From CAINFV01 sp964409235 (GTDB lineage Bacteria > Chlamydiota > Chlamydiia > Chlamydiales > FEN-1388), in the NCBI GenBank assembly GCA_964409235.1, contig CAYPCN010000035.1, positions 1-8,583 of the forward strand: 8,583 bases of DNA, written 5' to 3'. The notes beneath the pieces are model-generated. The model was not told the origin of the DNA, did no database searches, and saw only the letters and a program-made list of their open reading frames with translations. Positions 1 through 5,208 of the stretch are shown here, piece after piece. Both the position numbers and the translations under genes were made by a program. Position 1 is the stretch's first letter, and each line of letters starts with the position of its first letter.

Positions 1-50
1 GCGAGCAAAGGGGTAAGTACGCAAGCCCCCAAAAGCATCATGCGTTTCAT
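1..50 (-). CDS. Start of an exported protein (5' fragment only)
   Basis: Only the first 16 codons plus two bases are inside the window; they read MKRMMLLGACVLTPLL. This is a typical bacterial export signal: two early basic residues (K2, R3) followed by an unbroken hydrophobic run. There is a Cys at position 10 preceded by L-G-A, which resembles a lipobox, but a nine-residue signal would be too short, so an ordinary Sec signal with cleavage outside the window is more likely. A Shine-Dalgarno-like AGAGGA lies at 61-66, ten bases before the ATG at 50. The start lies 25 bases after the stop of the barrel gene on the same strand, so the two are probably co-transcribed. Function cannot be assigned. 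Confidence 0.6.
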   Translation of the reverse strand, partial: MKRMMLLGACVLTPLL

Positions 51-75
51 ATTCTAAAATTCCTCTATGGAGTGT

Positions 76-960
76 TTAAGAATGGTGAGTAAAGCCCCAG
101 GTGATGCCAAGCGTCCAATATGGCGCACGATGGAGGCGAACATGGTGGCGATGGTTATTGTTCGTGTCGCCAATCGTGAGAGAGCCTTGAAGTGTTGATC
201 CAACGGCGAGCCAAAGGTTCCATCGCGAAGTAGGGAAATAATCCCAGCGAAGTTCTGCACCTGTTCCTTTATAGCAGGTGATGGCGGGGCGGTGGGTGAG
301 GCCTCTACGCACGAAAACAGCGGTATAGAATGGGCGAACCATGAATGAGAAGACGTGGTTCGTGACACCTTGGAAAGAGATGCCGTATTTGATAGGGAAA
401 ATGGCTTGGAAAAGCCATTTTTTCCACGTGTAGTCAACGCCAATAAGAGGGCGGACGATGGAAGAGCGCATTCCTAACTCAGCGTACATTCCTACATGAA
501 GCCCTGCTGTAGGAGCAACTTGATATCGTCCGTGGAGGGATGGGATATACCGTATTGAACGCGTGCAGTGTGAGAATCTCATGTCAGGCTGGATGACGAG
601 GCCTCCTGACCAGAGCCATTCTTCCACACCAGTATATTCAGAATTCACCCCTACAACACCATAGAGAGTGTTTTTGGAGGCAATTTTTGACCCTAAGCTT
701 TGATGGATGCGACGGAAGCCCGCGAGAATGCTCTGTGTTGTGTTTTCGTTGGAATAGACCGTCGCATTGACAGAGGCATTTGTTTCTCCGTAGGAAAAAT
801 GGCCCTTTCGCGACCTTGCGGGGGCTATCGATATCTGGTTTGCTTCGATGACTTGGTCAGGATATGAGGCGCGATAGCCTGGCGCTTCCAATTCGTCAAT
901 GGAGAAGGCAGAAGCGCTTACACTGCCTACAATGAAGAGGGCGAGTTGGAAGATTCGCAT
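76..960 (-). CDS. Predicted outer-membrane beta-barrel protein with signal peptide
   Basis: The 294-residue product begins MRIFQLALFIVGSVSASA, a Sec signal peptide with a plausible signal peptidase I site after the S-A-S-A stretch. The mature part is rich in aromatic residues, Gly and short alternating hydrophobic/polar segments (for example around GLHVGMYAELGMRSS and FQAIFPIKYGISFQ), as expected of transmembrane beta strands. There are no long hydrophobic helices after the signal. I cannot name the family with confidence; a DUF6268-like chlamydial barrel is one possibility. I chose the ATG at 960 because the signal peptide starts there and AGGAG lies at 973-977. The frame stays open 85 codons further upstream to an ATG at 1215, but that would bury the signal peptide inside the protein. 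The gene is divergent from the DUF2878 gene. Confidence 0.72.
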   Translation of the reverse strand: MRIFQLALFIVGSVSASAFSIDELEAPGYRASYPDQVIEANQISIAPARSRKGHFSYGETNASVNATVYSNENTTQSILAGFRRIHQSLGSKIASKNTLYGVVGVNSEYTGVEEWLWSGGLVIQPDMRFSHCTRSIRYIPSLHGRYQVAPTAGLHVGMYAELGMRSSIVRPLIGVDYTWKKWLFQAIFPIKYGISFQGVTNHVFSFMVRPFYTAVFVRRGLTHRPAITCYKGTGAELRWDYFPTSRWNLWLAVGSTLQGSLTIGDTNNNHRHHVRLHRAPYWTLGITWGFTHHS

Positions 961-1220
961 TGATTGTTGCAACTCCTGCGTAAAGTGTGAGTCTAAGCCC
1001 ATTGCCCATAGATCAATCTTCTGGCTTGACACGCGAGCATATGCGGCAGGGCGTTTTTGTTCCAATTTTTTGTTTGGCAGAATTTGACGTAGCTCGATCC
1101 AAGGCTCTCCCGCCTCTTTTCTAAAAATCCACGTTGCAAACGGCTCTGTGCGAAAACCCGTAGACGAGTAGTCGGGCGGTTTGATACGGTGCAATCCACG
1201 AATTGATAGAGCCATGTGCG
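961..1220. other. Divergent intergenic region with an open in-frame extension
   Basis: These 260 bases separate the barrel gene (minus) from the DUF2878 gene (plus). On the minus strand the barrel frame continues without a stop for 85 codons to an ATG at 1215. The implied peptide has a balanced, protein-like composition (for example FRKEAGEPWIELRQILPNKK), so it could be a real N-terminal extension or a remnant. A weak minus-strand promoter-like pair, TTGGAA and TATGCT with an 18-base spacer, ends at about 1036. I see no convincing promoter for the plus-strand genes and no RNA gene. Confidence 0.4.
973..977 (-). promoter_or_regulatory. Ribosome binding site supporting the internal start of the barrel gene
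   Basis: AGGAG on the minus strand, 12 bases before the ATG at 960. The spacing is somewhat long, but together with the signal peptide that begins at this ATG it favours the short form of the protein over the upstream in-frame start at 1215. Confidence 0.45.
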
Positions 1221-1748
1221 ATGCAGATTGTTTGGAACATCATTAACTACCTCTGTTTTTATGGGCTATGGTGTCTCTGTGCTACCGCAGGCTGTGAAAA
1301 AAGAGGGGAGTGGGTCGTCCTCATTGTGATCGCCTATCTCATGTTTCATCTGTCCGTCGTCAGCTCCTCGCCAAAACGAGAGACCATTCTCTTGATGGCA
1401 TTGACGCTCCTTGGCGCGATGAACGAATCTATTCTTGCGATGGTCGGCGTTGTCAGTTATGCAAGAGCCTATTTTGGCATTGCTTGGTGGACGCTTTCCT
1501 TGTGGGCATGCTTTGCAACGACATTTTGGCATACCTTGTCATGGTTAGGATCCCCTCTTTGGCGTGCCAGCGTTCTTGGGGCTCTAGCAGCGCCAGTGTG
1601 TTATGCGTGGCTTTCGAGGGTTGGTGTGATTTCCTTTCCGCTGGGCGTTTTCCCAGCGATGGCTGCTATTAGCATGGTGTGGGCTGGTGTTCTTCCCTTG
1701 GCATTTGTGGTCAGTCGGAGGATCCAACATTTTCGGGAGGATGTATGA
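1221..1748 (+). CDS. DUF2878-type integral membrane protein
   Basis: The 175-residue product is nearly all membrane: hydrophobic segments at about residues 5-22, 31-50, 54-78, 86-105, 113-132 and 145-165, joined by short loops. The pattern matches DUF2878 as I know it: an N-terminal W-N segment, a central basic loop after the second helix (PKRE, 51-54), a LGAMNES-like turn near 64-70, an H-T-L-S-W-L motif (H104), and L-G-A-x-A-A-P near 119-125 followed by Y128. Biochemical function is unknown. I prefer the ATG at 1221, which begins MQIVWN, over the in-frame TTG at 1203; neither has a strong ribosome binding site. The stop overlaps the start of the next gene as ATGA, indicating translational coupling. 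DUF2878 is best known from proteobacteria, so lateral origin is possible. Confidence 0.75.
   Translation: MQIVWNIINYLCFYGLWCLCATAGCEKRGEWVVLIVIAYLMFHLSVVSSSPKRETILLMALTLLGAMNESILAMVGVVSYARAYFGIAWWTLSLWACFATTFWHTLSWLGSPLWRASVLGALAAPVCYAWLSRVGVISFPLGVFPAMAAISMVWAGVLPLAFVVSRRIQHFREDV
1734..1740 (+). promoter_or_regulatory. Ribosome binding site of the DUF2937 gene
   Basis: CGGGAGG inside the end of the upstream gene, four bases before the ATG at 1745. It decides the start: a longer frame open from 1679 would lie wholly inside the previous gene and has no comparable site. Confidence 0.6.
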
Positions 1749-2254
1749 TCTCTCGCCTCTTTGTCTGTATCGTTCTTCTTGCCTTTTCTCAGTTGCCGGT
1801 GTTTGTTGACCAATACATGATTCGACTTGACGGTCATTTAGCCGAGAGCAACCGCCAGGTTGCTGCGTTTCAAGAGGCGGCCTCAGTAGGGGGAAGAACG
1901 CTGGATGAATATATCGCCAAATTTTTGGAGCAGGTGGATCGCGATTTTGTTGTCCAGGGTACGCTCATGCAGGCGGCTGTGGAGAGGAATCGATTCTTAG
2001 CGGCCGCTTCTTCCGCGCTTCATGCTGCTACCCCACTGGTGCGCCCTGCTGTGTGTATTCGATATGTGGATTCTCTCATCGTCGTTGACGCGTGGAATAG
2101 CTTCGCGCCAGGTGTTGCACTGACCCTCGATGTTGGCCTCTGGGCCTTGATAGGACTCGTTGTAGGATGGATCTTGGTATTGGCGTTTCGAGGGTTGTGG
2201 CATTCGATTTCACGGCGAGCAGAGGCACCGCCACCTGCTAACAAGGGCACGTGA
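1745..2254 (+). CDS. DUF2937-type membrane-anchored protein
   Basis: The 169-residue product has a hydrophobic N-terminus (residues 2-15), then the conserved-looking S-Q-L-P-x-F-x-x-Q-Y-x-x-R-L-x-G-H block (15-31). An amphipathic helical middle follows, with T-L-D-E-Y-I (52-57) and a D-x-x-V-V-Q-G block (67-72). Near the end is P122-G-V-A-L-T leading into a transmembrane helix at 131-149 and a short basic tail ending in a Pro-rich APPPANKGT. This order matches DUF2937, an uncharacterised family of about this length. The topology suggests two membrane anchors with the roughly 110-residue central domain on one side, probably periplasmic. Translation is coupled to the DUF2878 gene by a four-base ATGA overlap. 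Its 3' end overlaps a convergent minus-strand gene by 17 bases. Confidence 0.78.
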   Translation: MISRLFVCIVLLAFSQLPVFVDQYMIRLDGHLAESNRQVAAFQEAASVGGRTLDEYIAKFLEQVDRDFVVQGTLMQAAVERNRFLAAASSALHAATPLVRPAVCIRYVDSLIVVDAWNSFAPGVALTLDVGLWALIGLVVGWILVLAFRGLWHSISRRAEAPPPANKGT

Positions 2255-2615
2255 CCGACGTATTCCGCTTTTGTCTGTGCAGGCGTTCCTCTTGCCGCTT
2301 CGGTTCTTCCACTTTTTGGATGGTAAGCCGCAGCTCTTGTTTTTTGTCTTCTTCTTTTCTGATCTCTGCTTGGTGTCGCTCGCGTTTTTCAAGCTGACGT
2401 TCGTAGCGTCGTTGTTCTGCCCATTCGCGTGTCATTCGGCGCTGGAATGTTGCCAATAGACGTATCATTTCTTCAGCTATTGTTGTGATCAACAAGCGAT
2501 TCGTTGCGAGCCCTATACCTTGGGGGAAGGTGTAGGAGATTTCGTGTGATTCGAACAGTTCTTCATCTTCACACGAAGGCCGTGATGTGTGGTCGAGATC
2601 GAGCTGAATTCCCAT
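2238..2615 (-). CDS. Small coiled-coil protein, function unknown
   Basis: The 125-residue product has an acidic N-terminal third (DLDHTSRPSCEDEELFESHE) and then, from about residue 40 to 118, a long highly charged helix rich in E, K, R and Q (RRYERQLEKRERHQAEIRKE), predicted to form a coiled coil. It ends in C-P-C. No family is recognised. Support for a real gene: the GAAAGG site eight bases before the ATG at 2615, the gap it fills between neighbours, and a strongly biased amino acid composition unlike that of a random frame. The opposite strand shows only a Phe/Leu-rich mirror of this composition. The stop lies inside the convergent DUF2937 gene, leaving no room for a terminator between them. 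It might share a transcript with the GIY-YIG gene 134 bases upstream. Confidence 0.55.
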   Translation of the reverse strand: MGIQLDLDHTSRPSCEDEELFESHEISYTFPQGIGLATNRLLITTIAEEMIRLLATFQRRMTREWAEQRRYERQLEKRERHQAEIRKEEDKKQELRLTIQKVEEPKRQEERLHRQKRNTSVTCPC

Positions 2616-2713
2616 ACAAAATACCTTTCACAAATATGCGTTGTGCCAAAATGACGAAAGGCATTCGACATGCATTTCCGTTATGGCGCGCGTATTGTAC
2701 GGGAAGCACTCTT

Positions 2714-2725
2714 TTTACATGTAAA
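2714..2725. other. Perfect 12-base palindrome in the gap upstream of the coiled-coil gene
   Basis: TTTACATGTAAA lies 25 bases after the stop of the GIY-YIG gene and about 100 bases before the coiled-coil gene. It has no loop and no adjoining terminator-like T-run, so it reads more like a dimeric-protein binding site than a hairpin. It may also be chance in a short AT-rich stretch. A TACAAT lies 20 bases further along on the minus strand, but no well-spaced -35 accompanies it. Confidence 0.2.
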
Positions 2726-2749
2726 GACTGTGTATGGGCGTGTGCATAT

Positions 2750-4033
2750 TTAACGGCACACGGGGCCCTTCCCACCACTCTTTGCGTTTTCGACTTCTTC
2801 TCCACGGGAGATGAAATACTGCATGAACGCTTTTTCCAAGAGAGGGAGCGGGATACCCTTTGTCAGCAATTCTTCCACATTGAACACCCGAACTCGAACG
2901 CGATCTGGGGTGGCGCGGATTTTTTTGTACAGGGGAATGGCTCTCCCTGCATTGCTATCGGGATTATTAATGGCTGAGAAGTGTTCGGACGATCGAGCTC
3001 CAAACGTTCGAGAAGTTTGTCCGATGTGGTGAACGCGATCTTTTTTTTCGTCAGAATTTTCGAAGAAAAAGTCATAAACGACGTTTCGAGCCCGTTTGTC
3101 GGCCTCAGATAAGGGGAGGAAGAACGCTTCTTTGGGCTTTCCGTGCCTCACTCGAACTTTTTTGAGCAGCTTCTTGGGGTCTGGAGATTGGTACGTTGGT
3201 CTGATCATGTCGACGATCTCAGAGATGGTATAGGGGCACGTCTGAGTAGAGCCCTGCTGGCTTCTGCCTCCTCCTCCCCCAAGGCGGATATTATAGCCGT
3301 TGGATCGGGAGTCTTTGGTACGGATAGCCGTTGTTTCGGCTGTGGCAGGATCTTCGTCGGGACGGAGAGTTCGGATGATACCCCAAGAGAGCCTTTCGGG
3401 GTGTTCCTTGACATCGAGATAGAATTGGCGGCCTGCTTTGTCTGCATGATTAAATCCGAAAATATGGAGGGCGAGGCGTCCAACGCCATTCTCTGAATAT
3501 CCTATATATCGCTTCGCGGAAACTGGTGTTCCATCTTCTGCTGTGTACGCGTCCATTTTAAAGCTGTAGAGGATGCGTTGGCCGGCGGCCATTGCCGCCT
3601 TCGTGTTCGGCGTTGGACATATAGCAAACCGAGATCCTTTCCTTTCAAGCTTGAATCTCTTGGCTGGTGTAAAAGGGTCGTTGTCGAAGGTATCTTGATC
3701 AGGGACCGCAGGGGAGCGAACCTGTTGTGCTCTGCTGGCAAGAGGGGTGGACGGAGGCGTTCCTCGGCTGGCAGGAGCACCGCTCTTCTGTGGAGAGAGA
3801 GCAGGGAAGGGAACCTGTTGTGCTCTGCTGGCAAGAGGGGTGGACGGGGGCGTTCCTCGGTTGGCAGGAGCACCGCTCTTCTGTGGAGAGAGAGCTGTAG
3901 TGGCGGTGGCAGTCACAGCGTCACTGATTCTCGGCAGCGGCCGAGAGTCCTGCAAGGGCTGTTCCTCGAAAACAGGAGGGGCGATGCGGTGATGGCGGCC
4001 ACATCGGGCAAAAATTGACAATCGAACTGTCAT
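2750..4033 (-). CDS. Tandem GIY-YIG nuclease-like protein with Pro-rich repeat tail and NLS-like motif
   Basis: The 427-residue product has three parts. Residues 1-120 are Pro/Ala/Ser/Thr-rich, probably disordered, and include two 31-residue repeats (about 47-107). Residues 123-130 read PAKRFKLE, close to the c-Myc nuclear localisation signal. Two GIY-YIG-like domains follow. Domain 1 (about 153-256): L-Y-S (155-157), R-Y-I-G-Y-S (175-180), R186 and H190, E233 and N248 before a Gly run. Domain 2 (about 316-422): V-V-Y (318-320), H-I-G-Q-T (336-340), R347, H351, E400 and N416 before S-G-G-K-G. In this family the Arg and Glu are catalytic, so both domains may be active, although domain 2 has His in place of the YIG tyrosine. 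There is no signal peptide; any export would use type III or another route. A near-consensus promoter precedes it. I infer a host-targeted effector; a mobile or repair nuclease is the alternative. Confidence 0.7.
   Translation of the reverse strand: MTVRLSIFARCGRHHRIAPPVFEEQPLQDSRPLPRISDAVTATATTALSPQKSGAPANRGTPPSTPLASRAQQVPFPALSPQKSGAPASRGTPPSTPLASRAQQVRSPAVPDQDTFDNDPFTPAKRFKLERKGSRFAICPTPNTKAAMAAGQRILYSFKMDAYTAEDGTPVSAKRYIGYSENGVGRLALHIFGFNHADKAGRQFYLDVKEHPERLSWGIIRTLRPDEDPATAETTAIRTKDSRSNGYNIRLGGGGGRSQQGSTQTCPYTISEIVDMIRPTYQSPDPKKLLKKVRVRHGKPKEAFFLPLSEADKRARNVVYDFFFENSDEKKDRVHHIGQTSRTFGARSSEHFSAINNPDSNAGRAIPLYKKIRATPDRVRVRVFNVEELLTKGIPLPLLEKAFMQYFISRGEEVENAKSGGKGPVCR
3708..3895 (-). repeat. 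Two tandem 93-base repeats inside the GIY-YIG gene
   Basis: Unit 1 spans 3718-3810 and unit 2 starts at 3811, matching to about 3895. Over the shared 85 bases only two differences are visible (near 3755 and 3768 against the second copy). A degenerate extension of about ten bases precedes unit 1. The period is exactly 31 codons, so the repeat keeps the reading frame; each unit encodes L-S-P-Q-K-S-G-A-P-A-x-R-G-T-P-P-S-T-P-L-A-S-R-A-Q-Q-V in part. The near identity implies recent duplication and possible copy-number variation between strains. Confidence 0.9.
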
Positions 4034-4071
4034 ATATTACAAATTTTACGTTATGTATTTTTAATATCCAA

Positions 4072-4101
4072 ATTATACCGTCTACTTTCTATTCTTTACA
4101 A
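4072..4101 (-). promoter_or_regulatory. Sigma70-type promoter for the GIY-YIG gene
   Basis: On the minus strand TTGTAA (4101-4096) and a perfect TATAAT (4077-4072) are separated by 18 bases, in a markedly AT-rich stretch. Transcription would start near 4065, giving a leader of about 32 bases before the ATG at 4033. No clear Shine-Dalgarno sequence is visible in that leader, which is unusual next to the other genes here. The rest of the 4034-4242 gap holds no gene that I can see. Confidence 0.6.
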
Positions 4102-4242
4102 GGGTGTTGGTATCAGAGCCGTTTACGATGTTCCTTTGGGAGGAGAGAGTAGGCTCTTCTCGTGCTTGTGTTAGATGAGGCTGGTGGCATTGGCCGCTCT
4201 GTTCGGCCGGCTCGAAGGGGAGGACGTCCGGCATGGGATGGG

Positions 4243-5001
4243 TCATTCGCTTGCCAATGGGGCTTGCGACTTGACAGGAAGAATACCAGTTCGTTGTCGA
4301 ATGATGGAGGCGACTTCTTCGTACAGATCGTTGAACTGTTTTTCTCCTGAAACCTCAATCAGCGTGTTCTGTTCTCTATGCCACTCCAGAATGGGTGCTA
4401 GTTGTGCTTTATATGCTCGGAGCCGTGCCAGAATGGCTTCCGGGAGGTCTACCTGGCGTTTTGAGAGGGATGATGCGCAGATATCGCATTTTGACGAAGT
4501 AATAGAAGGCAGGATATCAAACACCTTGCCACACGTTCGGCATATATGGCGGCTTTCGGCCTTCTGAAGAATCCATGACTCACTGGTTGAGATATGGATA
4601 GCAAGAAGCTGAAACCTCGGGGCAAGGCACTCTTGAATTGCTTGCATTTGCACAAGCGTGAGAAGAACATCTTCCATCAGAGCTCCTTGGCAACAGTCTG
4701 ACTCCAGCAGGCGATCGCAAATCAGGGAAGGGATGAGGTCGGTAGGCATGGGGCCTCCGTTCACGACATACTCCCGAGCTTTGTTTCCAAGAGGCGTTTC
4801 GTCCAAAACATTGGATGTAAGGTAGGTGGCGGGAGAGATGGCGGAAAGGCTATAGTCCACATGAAGGCGAGCAGCGATGGCGGCTTTTCCGGAGCCTTGA
4901 GATCCATAGATGATGATAAGAAAGGGAAGTTTCTCTATGGCATTCGCTGAAGCAGCCAGAACACTGGCTGCTGCGACACAAAAAGAGAGGAAGAAACGCA
5001 T
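4243..5001 (-). CDS. Exported adenylate kinase-like protein, probably inactive
   Basis: The 252-residue product begins with a Sec signal (MRFFLSFCVAAASVLAASANA, likely cut after A21), then an adenylate kinase fold. P-loop G33-S-Q-G-S-G-K39 has A-A where G-T normally follows the Lys. The AMP-site S-T-G-D-x-x-R is replaced by S-P-A-T-Y-L-T (56-62). The D-G-F-P-R motif is replaced by E-D-V-L-L (110-114). In contrast the lid is well kept: C154-x2-C157 and C172-x2-C175 for zinc, R151, R182 and R193 in the R-x-x-D...R-L positions, and the A-P-I-L-E-W segment. Thus ATP/lid features persist while both AMP-binding arginines are gone. Cytosolic kinases have no signal peptide, so this is a secreted or periplasmic paralogue, perhaps a nucleotide-binding pseudo-enzyme. 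The ATG at 5001 has GGAGG five bases upstream; the GTG at 5013 is an inferior alternative. Confidence 0.75.
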   Translation of the reverse strand: MRFFLSFCVAAASVLAASANAIEKLPFLIIIYGSQGSGKAAIAARLHVDYSLSAISPATYLTSNVLDETPLGNKAREYVVNGGPMPTDLIPSLICDRLLESDCCQGALMEDVLLTLVQMQAIQECLAPRFQLLAIHISTSESWILQKAESRHICRTCGKVFDILPSITSSKCDICASSLSKRQVDLPEAILARLRAYKAQLAPILEWHREQNTLIEVSGEKQFNDLYEEVASIIRQRTGILPVKSQAPLASE

Positions 5002-5006
5002 GCACC

Positions 5007-5011
5007 CCTCC
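5007..5011 (-). promoter_or_regulatory. Ribosome binding site fixing the start of the adenylate kinase-like gene
   Basis: GGAGG on the minus strand, five bases before the ATG at 5001. The alternative GTG at 5013 sits right next to this site, so it cannot be served by it. The ATG start also places the signal peptide at the very N-terminus. Confidence 0.7.
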
Positions 5012-5124
5012 ACAAATCTACCACAATTCGCATCCTAGCAACTTAGGCGTTTCATGGAAAAATATTTTTTGACGTGCCGTTGAATGCGCTAAGGATGAGG
5101 GGGGGTGAGTTTGTTTGAGCTCTC

Positions 5125-5166
5125 CAAAAAAAGGACCTGTATGAGAGGAAGGTGCCCGTTGCACCT
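5125..5166 (-). terminator. Possible weak terminator after the lolD-like gene
   Basis: A perfect six-base stem AGGTGC/GCACCT with a five-base loop lies at 5150-5166, about 43 bases after the lolD stop in its direction of transcription. A seven-base T-run (minus strand, 5126-5132) follows only after a 17-base interval, so this is not a textbook intrinsic terminator. The rest of the 5002-5208 gap shows no gene and no clear promoter for the adenylate kinase-like gene. Confidence 0.3.
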
Positions 5167-5208
5167 GAAGTGACTGTCAACGTCGAAAGATAGGCGTTCC
5201 CCGAGGTT

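Noticed and set aside
54..443. Minus-strand frame of 129 codons overlapping the end of the barrel gene
   Set aside because: It is another frame of the same DNA, Ser/Thr-rich without any domain or ribosome binding site, and lies almost wholly within the barrel gene.
2271..2459. Phe/Leu-rich plus-strand peptide that looks like a membrane protein
   Set aside because: It is the complement of Lys/Glu codons of the charged coiled-coil gene, which automatically gives Phe/Leu; it has no ribosome binding site.
2504..2977. Plus-strand frame of 157 codons
   Set aside because: It lies opposite the coiled-coil and GIY-YIG genes, has Cys/His-rich random composition and no recognisable motif.
3708..3895. 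CRISPR-like or IS-like reading of the two repeats
   Set aside because: There are only two directly abutting 93-base units with no spacers, lying in frame inside a coding region, with no cas or transposase gene nearby.
3578..4018. Plus-strand frames with repeated Arg/Gly/Ser-rich peptides
   Set aside because: They are antisense reflections of the 93-base repeat in the GIY-YIG gene; the minus-strand reading has real domains and a promoter.
4200..4232. GCCGG/CCGGC inverted repeat after the adenylate kinase-like gene as a terminator
   Set aside because: The stem is only five bases with a long loop and no following T-run.
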